Origin: Lysobacter auxotrophicus
Lineage (GTDB): Bacteria; Pseudomonadota; Gammaproteobacteria; Xanthomonadales; Xanthomonadaceae
Direction: 5' to 3'
Length of the DNA: 64,000 nt
Assembly (NCBI RefSeq): GCF_027924565.1
Contig: NZ_AP027041.1
Coordinates: 2,480,001-2,544,000 of the forward strand
Part shown: one piece after another, positions 9,011 through 18,731 of the stretch
How the letters are laid out: each line of letters starts with the position of its first letter
How positions within the stretch are numbered: the stretch's first letter is position 1
Translations under genes and position numbers: made by a program
Notes under the pieces: generated by a model
Seen by the model: the letters and a program-made list of their open reading frames with translations, nothing else
Told to the model about the DNA's origin: nothing
Databases searched by the model: none

Positions 9011-9445
9011 ATGAATACCCAGCCCAGCGGTTCGCGCAGTCACGCGTCGCGTTACCTGTTCCTGTTCCTGCTCGGCCTGGTGGTCGGCGTGGTCGCCACG
9101 GTGATGGCGATGCGCGCGATCGACGCGCGCAAGGACCACTTCCACGAAAGCGTGATGCACGTGCAGGGCTGGCATCTGAACCAGCTGAAGAAGAAGGTCG
9201 AGCAGAACCGTTGCGCCGCGACCGACGTGCTGCCCAACCTCAAGGCGTTGCGCATCATGGCCGACGACCTGGAGCCGGCGTTCCCCGACCTCGCCGACGA
9301 TCAGCGCTTCGCGCAGCACGCCAGCCGCATGCGGGCTCGACTGGATGCCGCCGTGGCCAGTCCGCCGCTCAACTGCGCCGGTGTAAGCACGACGGTCGCG
9401 GACATCGGCGAGTCGTGCAAGGGATGTCACCAGGATTTCCGTTGA
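9011..9445 (+). CDS. Membrane-anchored cytochrome c'-like protein
   Basis: The 144-residue protein has an N-terminal transmembrane segment (about residues 16-36, LFLFLLGLVVGVVATVMAMRA) and then a helical periplasmic domain. A single heme motif, CKGCH, lies four residues before the C-terminus (CHQDFR). A C-terminal CxxCH after a helical bundle is the layout of class II cytochromes c'. The start MNTQPSG has an upstream GGAGGCCAGG site. It likely binds heme c in the periplasm while anchored in the inner membrane, possibly for NO binding or electron transfer. The redox partner is unknown and no other c-type cytochrome gene is near. Confidence 0.8.
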   Translation: MNTQPSGSRSHASRYLFLFLLGLVVGVVATVMAMRAIDARKDHFHESVMHVQGWHLNQLKKKVEQNRCAATDVLPNLKALRIMADDLEPAFPDLADDQRFAQHASRMRARLDAAVASPPLNCAGVSTTVADIGESCKGCHQDFR

Positions 9446-9605
9446 CGGCGTTGCGTTCGCGCGACGCTCACTGAACGATCCGGAAAGCGACGTAGCGTGA
9501 AGTGCCGACATTGACCCTTGGTTCACCGCGCCGCGTCTAGCGTCTGCGCCATGGCGACGGGCCGAAGGCGGCCTGGCCATCCCAACCTCCAGAAAGGAGT
9601 CGCGC

Positions 9606-10091
9606 ATGAAGATCCAGAACGTCCGTCTGCTCGGTGTCGCCGCTGCCGCCACGATCGCACTCGCCGGCTGCGCCACCTCGTCGCCGGGCTACAGCACGTC
9701 GCCCAGTTACGGCGGCGGCGGTTACAGCTCCGCTCCCGCCCAGTGCTACGACTGCGGCACCGTGACCCGCATCGAACAGGTCACCACCGGCAGCAGCGCT
9801 CCCAGCGCCACCGGCGCGGTGCTCGGCGGCATCGTCGGCGCGGTCGCCGGCCACGAAATCTCCCGCCACACCGGAGGCAGCAAGGGCAACCAGAACATCG
9901 CCACGGCGGCCGGCGCGGTGGGCGGCGCGGTCGCGGGCAACGCGATCCAGAAGAACACGACCGGCGCCTCGTACAACGTCTATGTCCGCATGAACGATGG
10001 CCGCACCACCGTGGTCACCCAGCGCGACCTCGGCAACGTGCGCGAAGGCTCGTACGTCCGCGTGTATGACGGCAAGGTGCACGCGCAGTAA
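9606..10091 (+). CDS. Glycine-zipper outer-membrane lipoprotein (SlyB/PcpY-like)
   Basis: The 161-residue protein has a lipoprotein signal ending in the lipobox LAGC (Cys22). A Gly/Ser/Tyr-rich linker follows, then two glycine zippers (GAVLGGIVGAVAGHE, about residues 74-88, and GAVGGAVAGNAI) and a small C-terminal domain (YNVYVRMNDGRTTVVTQRD). This is the SlyB/PcpY type of outer-membrane lipoprotein. An AGAAAGGAG site precedes the ATG by a few bases, and a strong terminator follows. It is probably monocistronic. It resembles the glycine-zipper gene at 6123-6929 in architecture, but the latter is not an obvious lipoprotein. Confidence 0.9.
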   Translation: MKIQNVRLLGVAAAATIALAGCATSSPGYSTSPSYGGGGYSSAPAQCYDCGTVTRIEQVTTGSSAPSATGAVLGGIVGAVAGHEISRHTGGSKGNQNIATAAGAVGGAVAGNAIQKNTTGASYNVYVRMNDGRTTVVTQRDLGNVREGSYVRVYDGKVHAQ

Positions 10092-10116
10092 TACCTACGG
10101 GTAAATGCAAAATCGA

Positions 10117-10146
10117 AACGGCCCGCGCGTGCGGGCCGTTTTCTTT
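10117..10146 (+). terminator. Rho-independent terminator after the lipoprotein gene
   Basis: A perfect 10-bp stem (AACGGCCCGC with its complement) closes a 4-nt GCGT loop and runs into TTTTCTTT. It lies 25 nt past the stop codon. Confidence 0.93.
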
Positions 10147-10220
10147 GCACAAATGCTGCAGGCAGATTTCCGTTCGATTCGATACGCGCGTAATAACCGG
10201 CGCCCGATTACCGAAGGCGG

Positions 10221-10252
10221 AAAAAGAAAAACCCGGCCGGAGCCGGGTTTTT
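10221..10252 (-). terminator. Terminator of the cold-shock gene, bidirectional in form
   Basis: The stem AAAAACCCGGC with its complement closes a 4-nt loop, flanked on the minus strand by TTTTTCTTTTT. It terminates the cold-shock transcript. On the plus strand the trailing TTTTT could act as a second stop for read-through from the lipoprotein gene. Confidence 0.9.
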
Positions 10253-10292
10253 CATGCCTGTCGCGACAGGTCGCGACTGCAGCGCTCGATGA

Positions 10293-10502
10293 TCAGAGCG
10301 GCTGGACGGCGTCGGCCTGCAGGCCCTTCTGGCCCTGCACGACGGTGAAGGTAACCTTCTGGCCTTCCTTCAGGCTCTTGAAGCCCTGCGTCTGGATGGC
10401 ACGGAAGTGCACGAACACATCTTCACCGTTCTCGCGGCTGATGAAGCCGAAGCCCTTAGCATCGTTGAACCACTTGACGGTACCAGTTTCACGACCTGAC
10501 AT
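10293..10502 (-). CDS. Cold-shock domain protein (CspA family)
   Basis: The 69-residue OB-fold protein begins [21 protein letters not shown], with RNP1 (KGFGFI) and RNP2 (DVFVHF), and ends [11 protein letters not shown]. It binds single-stranded nucleic acid and acts as an RNA chaperone. The ATG lies 9 nt after AAGGAG; a GTG two codons upstream is too close to that site. A GC-rich 5' region with a hairpin precedes it and a strong terminator follows, so it is a single-gene unit. Confidence 0.95.
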   Translation of the reverse strand: MSGRETGTVKWFNDAKGFGFISRENGEDVFVHFRAIQTQGFKSLKEGQKVTFTVVQGQKGLQADAVQPL

Positions 10503-10718
10503 TGGCACTTACTCCTTGAAACGTTGCTGGTTGAAAACGTGGCGCACCACGTGCTGGTTGCAAGGAGGAAGCGAGGTGCAACGATGTAGCGGATCGATGA
10601 TCAACCGCATCGGGCCACGATTCACAATGGCCCTGGCAAACACAGCGCCCGCAACGTAACCCGCGCTGGGTGAAAATGCAATCCGTGCAAAGTGGACGTC
10701 GGCAAGGGGTATAAACGA
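10503..10718. promoter_or_regulatory. Divergent leader region with hairpin in the cold-shock 5' UTR
   Basis: The gap separates the minus-strand cold-shock gene from a plus-strand membrane gene. A 6-bp stem with a 4-nt loop (ACGTGG/CCACGT, 10537-10552) lies about 35 nt upstream of the cold-shock start, as expected for a structured cold-shock leader. Both promoters must lie in this gap, but no clear -35/-10 pair was identified. Confidence 0.45.
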
Positions 10719-11204
10719 ATGGATTTGCAGGTGCTTTGGTACGTCCTCGCGGGGGTCCTGATCCTGGTCGGCATCGCCGGAACGGTCCTCCCCGCCCTCC
10801 CCGGGCTGCCCCTGGTTTTCGCCGGCATGCTGCTGGCCGCCTGGGCCGGGGACTTCCAGCAGGTCGGCTGGTTTCCGCTGGTGGTGCTCGGCCTGCTGAC
10901 GGCCTTGTCGGTCGTCATCGACTTCTTCGCCACCGCCGTCGGCGCCAAGCGCGTGGGCGCGAGCCGGCTCGCCATCGCCGGGGCGATGGTCGGCACGTTC
11001 GGGGGCCTGTTCTTCGGGCCGATCGGGCTGTTCACCGGGCCGTTCCTGGGCGCGCTCGCCGGCGAACTGATTCACGGCCGCGAGGTAAGGAAGGCGACCA
11101 AGGTCGGCTTCGGCACGTGGCTCGGGATCGTCCTCGGCGTGGTCCTCAAGCTGGGGCTCGCCTTCGCGATGCTCGGCCTGTTCGCGCTGGCCTGGTTCCT
11201 CTAG
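10719..11204 (+). CDS. DUF456 family membrane protein
   Basis: The 161-residue protein is nearly all hydrophobic, with about four transmembrane segments. It contains the glycine-rich stretches GIAGTVLPALPGLPLVFAG and GGLFFGPIGLFTGPFLGALAGEL that mark DUF456. An AAGGGG site precedes the ATG at 10719. The biochemical role of this inner-membrane family is not established. It has its own leader and its neighbours are unrelated, so it is probably monocistronic. Confidence 0.85.
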   Translation: MDLQVLWYVLAGVLILVGIAGTVLPALPGLPLVFAGMLLAAWAGDFQQVGWFPLVVLGLLTALSVVIDFFATAVGAKRVGASRLAIAGAMVGTFGGLFFGPIGLFTGPFLGALAGELIHGREVRKATKVGFGTWLGIVLGVVLKLGLAFAMLGLFALAWFL

Positions 11205-11283
11205 CCGCACACTTCACGACCGTCCCGTGTTGCGATGCGACACTGGCTTTGCGCCCCCCCCTTCTATAACTAGCGAGCTCCCC

Positions 11284-12462
11284 ATGCCCTCCCACAGGCA
11301 CGAAGTCCCGCGCGTTCCGCTTTTCCTCGCCTCTCGTGCCGCGCTGGCGCTGGTCGCCATGGCGCCGCTGTCGGCACTCGCACAGCAAGCCCCGGCTCCG
11401 GCGACGCCGGAAGCCTGCGTCTCCATCGGCTCGGACGTCGAACGTCTCGCCTGTTACGACGCCGCCCTCGGCCGCGCGGCACGCGACACCCGCGGCGCGG
11501 ACATCGCCGCGAAGGAAGCCAAGGCGATCCAGAAGAACCTCGAACTCGCCGAAGAGGTCGTTCCCGTTCCGCAGGAGGCACCGGCGCCGGCGAGCGACGT
11601 GTACCCGATGGAGGACACGCTGGACCGGGCGATCGCGAACGCCGGCAAGGGATCGCTGCTCGACAGCCGCTGGGAAGTGGCGAAGGACTCCAAACTCGGC
11701 ACGTGGAATTTCCGCGCGTACAAGCCGATGTACCTGCTGCCGGCGTTCTGGAGCAGTAACGCCAACCAGACGCCCTCCTCGCCCAATCCCAACAACACGG
11801 TCGCCACGCCGCTGGAAATCGACGACCTCGAAGCGAAGTTCCAGCTCAGCTTCAAGACCAAGGCGTGGGAGAACATCTTCGGCGACAACGGCGACCTGTG
11901 GATGGCCTACACGCAGTCGTCCCGCTGGCAGGTCTACAGCCCGGACACCTCGCGCCCGTTCCGAGAAACCAATTACGAACCGGAAGTCATGCTGACTTTC
12001 CGCAACAACTACCACCTGGGCGGATGGAACGGACGCCTGCTCGGCATCGGCGTGAACCACCAGTCCAACGGCCGCGCCGATCCGCTGTCGCGCAGCTGGA
12101 ACCGCGTGATCGGCATGATCGGACTGGACCGCGAGAACTGGGCGCTGACCGTGCGCCCGTGGTGGCGCGTCAAGGAAAGCGCCAGCGACGACAACAACCG
12201 GGACATCGAGGATTTCGTCGGTCGCGGCGACGCGACGCTGGTGTACGTGCGCGGGCGGCACCAGTTCTCGATCATGGGCCGGCATTCGCTGCGCGGCGGC
12301 GACCGCTCGCACGGCGCGGTGCAGCTCGACTGGGGCTTCCCGATCCACAACAGCCTGCGCGGCCACGTGCAGATCTTCGACGGCTACGGCGAGAGCCTGA
12401 TCGACTACAACCACCGGGCGACCTACATCGGCCTGGGAGTTTCGCTCCTGGAGTGGTACTGA
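11284..12462 (+). CDS. pldA: Outer-membrane phospholipase A1
   Basis: The 392-residue precursor has a signal peptide ending near ALAQQA. A proline/alanine-rich linker (about residues 100-110) leads to the PldA beta-barrel. The catalytic segment GVNHQSNGRADPLSRSWNRV holds the His and Ser of the OMPLA site. The C-terminus GYGESLIDYNHRATYIGLGVSLLEWY ends in an aromatic residue, as expected for a barrel recognised by BAM. The enzyme hydrolyses phospholipids that reach the outer leaflet and normally works as a calcium-dependent dimer. The extended N-terminal region before the barrel is longer than in E. coli PldA. Confidence 0.93.
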   Translation: MPSHRHEVPRVPLFLASRAALALVAMAPLSALAQQAPAPATPEACVSIGSDVERLACYDAALGRAARDTRGADIAAKEAKAIQKNLELAEEVVPVPQEAPAPASDVYPMEDTLDRAIANAGKGSLLDSRWEVAKDSKLGTWNFRAYKPMYLLPAFWSSNANQTPSSPNPNNTVATPLEIDDLEAKFQLSFKTKAWENIFGDNGDLWMAYTQSSRWQVYSPDTSRPFRETNYEPEVMLTFRNNYHLGGWNGRLLGIGVNHQSNGRADPLSRSWNRVIGMIGLDRENWALTVRPWWRVKESASDDNNRDIEDFVGRGDATLVYVRGRHQFSIMGRHSLRGGDRSHGAVQLDWGFPIHNSLRGHVQIFDGYGESLIDYNHRATYIGLGVSLLEWY

Positions 12463-12504
12463 CCAGCGGTTATCCTCCATGCGGCCCAACCCGACAGGAC
12501 GTCC

Positions 12505-13620
12505 ATGATCGCCACCACCCGCCGCCACCGTTCCTTCTTCGCCTACTCCGCCGCGCTGGTCGGGTTGCTGAGCCTGTTCGCGGTGCTGTGCTTCCACTTC
12601 CCCGAGCTGCTCACCAGCAAGGAGTTCCGCACCGCCTACACCGAACAGTTCGCGCGCCACCTGCTGCTGGCCGGACTGGTGGCGGCGTTCTGCATGGGCA
12701 CCGTCGCGATCCTGCGCGATCGCAACAAGCGCGTGGCGCTCATCGGCGTGGGAAGCGCCACGGTCGCGGTGCTGTTGGGCGGGACGAACGTGACGTTCGA
12801 TGCGATCGGCAAGACGCCCTACTCGCTCGGGCTTGACTGGTTCGTCATTTCGCTGTTCTTCTCCGCGCTGGTGTTCGTGCCGCTGGAGCGTTACCTCGGG
12901 CAGCGCGCGATCTCGCCACTGCGTGCGGGCTGGCGCACCGACCTGGCGTATTTCTTCATGAGCCACGTGCTCGTGCAGTTCATCCTGATCCTGGTGACGG
13001 CATCGACCTCGACGGTGGCGGCGCTCACCGCGTTTCCCGCGCTGAAGGTGCTGATCCAGTCGATGCCTACGTGGGTGCAGTTCCTGCTGGCGGTATTCGT
13101 GGCGGACCTCGCGCAGGCGCTGCTGCATCGGGCGTACCACAACACGCCCTGGCTCTGGCGCTTTCACGCGGTGCACCACTCCAGCCGCGAGATGGACTGG
13201 CTGGCCGGTTCGCGCATCCATCTGGTGGAGATCCTGCTGACGCGCAGCGCCGTCATGCTGCCGCTGCTGGTGTTGGGGTTCTCGCAGTCGGCGGTGAACG
13301 CGTACGTGATCCTGGTCGGCCTGCAGGCGGTGCTCGCGCACGCGAACGTCGGGCTGCGCTTCGGATGGCTGGAGTACGTGATGGTGCTGCCGCGTTACCA
13401 CCACTGGCACCACGCGCGGCATGCCGATTACATCGACGTGAACTACGCGATCCACCTGCCGCTGGTGGACATGCTGATGGGCACGTTCAAGCTGCCGCCG
13501 GACCATGCATGGCCGTCGGAATACGGGGTGATGAAGCTCGAGACGGTGCCCCGCGGCATCGTGCGCCAGCACCTGATGCCGTTTCGTTCGCGCAAGACCT
13601 TCGACGACCACGTCGCGTAA
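12505..13620 (+). CDS. Sterol desaturase / fatty-acid hydroxylase superfamily membrane protein
   Basis: The 371-residue protein has several transmembrane helices in its first half and the di-iron histidine boxes HRAYHNTPWLWRFHAVHHSS and YHHWHHARHADYIDVNYA in its second. The motif pattern HxxxH, HxxHH, HxxHH fits the fatty-acid hydroxylase superfamily. It probably hydroxylates or desaturates a membrane lipid using O2. It follows pldA by 42 nt and precedes a patatin by about 100 nt, so three lipid-acting genes lie in a row. The lipid substrate is unknown. Confidence 0.87.
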   Translation: MIATTRRHRSFFAYSAALVGLLSLFAVLCFHFPELLTSKEFRTAYTEQFARHLLLAGLVAAFCMGTVAILRDRNKRVALIGVGSATVAVLLGGTNVTFDAIGKTPYSLGLDWFVISLFFSALVFVPLERYLGQRAISPLRAGWRTDLAYFFMSHVLVQFILILVTASTSTVAALTAFPALKVLIQSMPTWVQFLLAVFVADLAQALLHRAYHNTPWLWRFHAVHHSSREMDWLAGSRIHLVEILLTRSAVMLPLLVLGFSQSAVNAYVILVGLQAVLAHANVGLRFGWLEYVMVLPRYHHWHHARHADYIDVNYAIHLPLVDMLMGTFKLPPDHAWPSEYGVMKLETVPRGIVRQHLMPFRSRKTFDDHVA

Positions 13621-13716
13621 ACCGCTGCGCGGCAGCGTGGCCGGCGTCGCAATCTGCGCGATGCGGCTGTTCCATCATGGCCTTCCCATGGAGCTCATCC
13701 GGACGGAGACGCCACG

Positions 13717-14673
13717 ATGGACATGCGACGCATCCTTTCGCTCGACGGAGGCGGCATCCGCGGCCTGGTCAGCTGCCTCTGGCTGGCCGGCGTCGAGGAC
13801 GCGCTGGTTCGCGCTAGCAAGCCGGGGCTGCTGAAGTCGTTCGACCTGCTCGCGGGCAGTTCGACCGGGGCCATCGTCGGCTGCGGGCTCGCCGTCGGGC
13901 TCTCGCCGACGCAACTCGCCCAGCTGTACCGGCAGCACCGGCACATGATCTTTCCCGGCATGGCGCAGCGGCTGTGGTCGCGCGCGGGGCGCCTGTTCAC
14001 GCAGGGCGTCTCGGCGCCGCGCTACGACGGGAAGGGTCTGGAGGAAGTGCTCCAGGCCGTGTTCGGCGACACGCGGCTGGGCCAGTCGAAGATCCCGCTG
14101 CTGATCACCAGTTACGACACCATCGCGCGCAAGCCGATCGTGTTCAAAAGCTTCAAGCCCGAGCACGCGGAGCTGCGGATGTGGGAAGTCTGCCGCGCGT
14201 CGTCCGCCGCGCCGACGTATTTCCCGGCGCACGCGATGACGGTGGAAGGCCGTGCGCGGGCGATGATCGATGGCGGCGTGGTCGCCAACAATCCCACCGC
14301 GTGCGCGATCGCCGAAGCCATGCGCAAGGACGCACGTGTCGACAGCGCGCAGAACCTCGTGGTGCTGTCCGTCGGCACCGGTGAACGCAGCCGCCCGATC
14401 GATCTGAAATCCGCGCAGGAATGGGGCGCGATCGAATGGGCGATCCCGATCATCGACGTGCTGTTCGACGGCAACACCGATGCGGTGGACTACATCGCAC
14501 GGCACCTCATCGGCGACGGCTACTTCCGCCTGCAGGCGGAACTGATGACCGGTCTGGACGACCTGGACGACGTCAGCGAAACCAACATCGCGGCGCTGGA
14601 GGCGATGGCGACGGATTACCTGCTGCACGAGGAGACGCGCAAGACGCTGGCGGGGCTGGTGGCGCGGGTGTGA
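13717..14673 (+). CDS. Patatin-like phospholipase
   Basis: The 318-residue protein begins MDMRRILSLDGGGIRGLVS, where DGGGIRG is the oxyanion loop. The nucleophile elbow GSSTG lies near residue 49, and the catalytic Asp is in MIDGGVVANNP (about 185-195). This is a complete Ser-Asp dyad of the CapV/FabD-like patatin class. It is a cytoplasmic lipid hydrolase. The closest known contexts include host lipid turnover and cyclic-nucleotide-activated defence effectors, but no cyclase gene is adjacent, so a defence role is not supported here. A start at the ATG two codons later is possible. Confidence 0.88.
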   Translation: MDMRRILSLDGGGIRGLVSCLWLAGVEDALVRASKPGLLKSFDLLAGSSTGAIVGCGLAVGLSPTQLAQLYRQHRHMIFPGMAQRLWSRAGRLFTQGVSAPRYDGKGLEEVLQAVFGDTRLGQSKIPLLITSYDTIARKPIVFKSFKPEHAELRMWEVCRASSAAPTYFPAHAMTVEGRARAMIDGGVVANNPTACAIAEAMRKDARVDSAQNLVVLSVGTGERSRPIDLKSAQEWGAIEWAIPIIDVLFDGNTDAVDYIARHLIGDGYFRLQAELMTGLDDLDDVSETNIAALEAMATDYLLHEETRKTLAGLVARV

Positions 14674-14695
14674 GCAGGCGTATCACGGAATGAAC

Positions 14696-14725
14696 CGTCA
14701 TCCCGGCGAAAGCCGGGACCCAGGC
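14696..14725. repeat. Short palindromic repeat, family A
   Basis: GTCATCCCGGCGAAAGCCGGGACCC contains the imperfect hairpin CCCGGC-GAAA-GCCGGG. It is the same family as copies near 14755, 26663, 30277, 30352, 41881 and 45680. Confidence 0.8.
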
Positions 14726-14753
14726 GGGCACACGCCGCCCTGCCCAAGTACAC

Positions 14754-15056
14754 CGTCATTCCAGCGAAAGCTGGAACCCATTTTCATTCTGCTGGTCGGC
14801 TCGCAACTACAGAGCCTGACACCGCGAGCGCCAACCGGCTCGCACGAACCGACCCTCACCCCAACCCCTCTCCCGGAGGGAGAGGGGCTAAACCTCGGCA
14901 CGGCCGGCTGTCACGCCACGCCGTCATCCAGCGAAAGCTGGAACCCATTTTCATTCTGCTGGTCGGCTTGCAACTACAGGGCCTGACACCGCGAGCGCCA
15001 ACCGGCTCGCACGCCCCGCCCCTCACCCCAACCCCTCTCCCGGAGGGAGAGGGGCT
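14754..15056. repeat. Two tandem copies of a 135-nt composite repeat
   Basis: 14754-14889 and 14922-15056 are almost identical (one 1-nt indel and a few substitutions) and start 168 nt apart. Each unit holds a family A palindrome at its 5' end, a unique middle (CATTTTCATTCTGCTGGTCGG onward) and a family C hairpin (CCCCTCTCCC-GGA-GGGAGAGGGG) at its 3' end. The block fills the gap between the patatin gene and the fumarase gene, which converge on it. The hairpins may end transcription from both sides. No coding potential was recognised. Confidence 0.88.
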
Positions 15057-15092
15057 CACTGCCTCACCCAGCGACAGCGCGATGTGTGGCGC

Positions 15093-16649
15093 TTACTCCA
15101 CCACCACCGGAATCTTCCCGATCCGCGCCTGCCACTCGCGCGGACCCGTCTTGTGCACCGACTCGCCGGTCGAATCCACGGCGACCGTCACCGGCATGTC
15201 CTGCACTTCGAATTCGTAGATCGCTTCCATGCCGAGGTCCGCGAAGCCGACCACCTTCGCCGCCTTGATCGCCTTCGACACCAGGTACGCCGCGCCGCCG
15301 ACCGCCATCAGGTAGGCCGATTGGTGCTTGCGGATGGCGTCGATCGCCGCCGGGCCGCGCTCGGCCTTGCCGACCATGCCCAACAGGCCGGTCTGCGCGA
15401 GCACCTGCTCGGTGAACTTGTCCATGCGCGTGGCGGTGGTCGGACCGGCAGGGCCGACGACCTCGTCGCGCACCGGATCGACCGGGCCGACGTAGTAGAT
15501 GAAACGCCCGCGCAGGTCGACCGGCAGCGGCTCGCCCTTGTTGAGCATGTCGACCATGCGCTTGTGCGCGGCGTCGCGACCGGTCAGCAGCTTGCCGTTG
15601 AGCAGCAGCACTTCGCCCGGCTTCCAGCTGGCGACGTCGTCCTTCGTCAGCGTATCGAGGTTGACGCGACGGCCCTTCGACGCGTCGTAGGTCAGCTCCG
15701 GCCAGTCGGCGAGCGACGGCGCATCGAGCATCACCGGGCCGCTCCCGTCGAGCGTGAAATGCGCGTGGCGCGTCGCGGCGCAGTTCGGGATCATCGCCAC
15801 CGGCAGGTTCGCCGCATGGGTCGGGTAATCCTTGACCTTGATGTCGAGCACCGTGGTCAGGCCGCCCAGGCCCTGCGCGCCGATGCCGAGCGCGTTGACC
15901 TTCTCGTACAGCTCCAGGCGCAGTTCCTCGGCGCGATTGCCGGGGCCACGCGCCTGCAGTTCGGTGATGTCGATCGGCTCCATCAGCGATTCCTTCGCAA
16001 GCAGCATCGCCTTCTCGGCGGTGCCGCCGATGCCGATGCCGAGCATGCCCGGCGGGCACCAGCCAGCGCCCATCGTCGGCACGGTCTTGAGCACCCAGTC
16101 GACGATGGAGTCGGACGGGTTGAGCATCGCGAACTTCGACTTGGCCTCCGAACCGCCGCCCTTCGCCGCGACGATCACGTCGACGCGGTTGCCCGGCACG
16201 ATCTTCACGTTGACCACGCCCGGCGTGTTGTCCTTCGTGTTGGTGCGCTTGCCGGCGGGGTCGGCGAGCACCGACGCGCGCAGCTTGTTGTCCGGATGGT
16301 TGTACGCGCGGCGCACGCCTTCGTGGACCATGTCCTCGACCGACATCGTCGCGTCGTCCCAGCGCACGTTCATGCCGACTTCGAGGAACACCGTGACGAT
16401 GCCCGTGTCCTGGCAGATCGGGCGATGGCCCTCGGCGCACATGCGCGAGTTGATCAGGATCTGGGCGATGGCGTCCTTCGCCGCCGGCGATTCCTCGCGC
16501 TCGTACGCTTTGGCGAGGTTCTTGATGTAATCGACCGGGTGGTAGTAGCTGATGTACTGCAGGCCGTCGGCGATCGACTGGATCAGGTCTTCCTGGCGGA
16601 TCGAGACGGGCTGGCTGGCGACGAACGGCTGGCTTGCGGTGTTGCTCAC
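15093..16649 (-). CDS. fumA: Fumarate hydratase, class I (Fe-S)
   Basis: The 518-residue protein has the class I layout: an N-terminal alpha-like domain with CQDTG (Cys near 79), WCPPGMLGIGIGG and PNCAATRHAHF, which supply the three [4Fe-4S] Cys ligands, and a C-terminal beta-like domain with GPTTATRMDKF. It converts fumarate to malate in the TCA cycle. The start MSNTASQPFVASQPV leaves a short Ser/Gln-rich lead before the conserved part. It is the only gene in its minus-strand unit before the repeat block. Confidence 0.93.
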   Translation of the reverse strand: MSNTASQPFVASQPVSIRQEDLIQSIADGLQYISYYHPVDYIKNLAKAYEREESPAAKDAIAQILINSRMCAEGHRPICQDTGIVTVFLEVGMNVRWDDATMSVEDMVHEGVRRAYNHPDNKLRASVLADPAGKRTNTKDNTPGVVNVKIVPGNRVDVIVAAKGGGSEAKSKFAMLNPSDSIVDWVLKTVPTMGAGWCPPGMLGIGIGGTAEKAMLLAKESLMEPIDITELQARGPGNRAEELRLELYEKVNALGIGAQGLGGLTTVLDIKVKDYPTHAANLPVAMIPNCAATRHAHFTLDGSGPVMLDAPSLADWPELTYDASKGRRVNLDTLTKDDVASWKPGEVLLLNGKLLTGRDAAHKRMVDMLNKGEPLPVDLRGRFIYYVGPVDPVRDEVVGPAGPTTATRMDKFTEQVLAQTGLLGMVGKAERGPAAIDAIRKHQSAYLMAVGGAAYLVSKAIKAAKVVGFADLGMEAIYEFEVQDMPVTVAVDSTGESVHKTGPREWQARIGKIPVVVE

Positions 16650-16786
16650 GGCGGGCGTGCTCTCGGCGGGCGTGCGGGCGGCGGAACCGCCATTCTAGCC
16701 GGTCGGGCCCGGGCGGGCCCCGCTGAGGCTTTGCCGGCGCGGGCTGCGCGGCCGGAACGCTGCGTCCGGCGGCCCGCGATGTGCGA

Positions 16787-17125
16787 TCAGGCCGCGTCGG
16801 CCTTGGTCGTGAAGCTCTCGCCGCAGCCGCATTCGGCGGTAACGTTCGGGTTGCGGAAGAGGAACTGCTCGCCCAGGCGCTGCTTCACCAGGTCGATCTG
16901 GGTGCCGTCCACCAGCGGCAGGCTGAGCGCGTCGACATAAATGCGCACGCCTTCCTGCTCGAAAATCGTGTCGTCGGCGCCCTGCGAGCGCGCCAGATCG
17001 GCCTTGTACTGCCAGCCCGAACACCCCGTGCGGGTCACGCCGAAGCGCAGGCCGATCGCGTCGGGGGATTCGACGAGATAGCGCTGGACGCGCTCGAGGG
17101 CGGCGGGGGCAAGGGTGACGGCCAT
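16787..17125 (-). CDS. A-type iron-sulfur carrier (IscA/ErpA family)
   Basis: The 112-residue protein has GVTRTGCSGWQY and the C-terminal ECGCGESF, giving the three conserved cysteines of A-type Fe-S carriers. It probably passes [Fe-S] clusters to apoproteins. A TTG two codons upstream is in frame, but the ATG at 17125 has CGGAG at a good distance and is preferred. It lies upstream of and in line with fumA, an Fe-S enzyme, separated by about 140 nt. It is divergent from asnS. Whether it is IscA or ErpA cannot be settled. Confidence 0.88.
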   Translation of the reverse strand: MAVTLAPAALERVQRYLVESPDAIGLRFGVTRTGCSGWQYKADLARSQGADDTIFEQEGVRIYVDALSLPLVDGTQIDLVKQRLGEQFLFRNPNVTAECGCGESFTTKADAA

Positions 17126-17243
17126 GGACAACTCCGGGCTGACATCAATGAGTTACGACAAGGGATTATAGCGACGCGATGCCGGACGTTCGGTAAACTC
17201 CGGCCTTTCCCCACATTGGCCCGAAGCGGCAAGGATTCAAGGC

Positions 17244-18638
<1,395 letters not shown>

Positions 18639-18731
18639 TCGAAACGGTGATTCGCGATCCGGATGGCGCATTCGTAACCGCACACCCCGCCTTTCGAATC
18701 GCGAATTACGAATCACGAATCACGGCAGTCC

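Noticed and set aside
6926-9676. Minus-strand open frame of 916 codons
   Set aside because: It runs through TatD, TcdA and the cytochrome gene in wrong frames and its translation is low-complexity Arg/Ala.
11146-13611. Minus-strand open frame of 821 codons
   Set aside because: It is antisense to pldA and the fatty-acid hydroxylase gene, both of which have clear motifs.
13717-14673. CBASS-type defence system built on the patatin
   Set aside because: No nucleotidyltransferase or accessory gene is adjacent; neighbours are lipid enzymes and a repeat block.
14754-15056. Possible CRISPR or tRNA-associated attachment site
   Set aside because: There are only two long near-identical units and no tRNA or integrase gene nearby.
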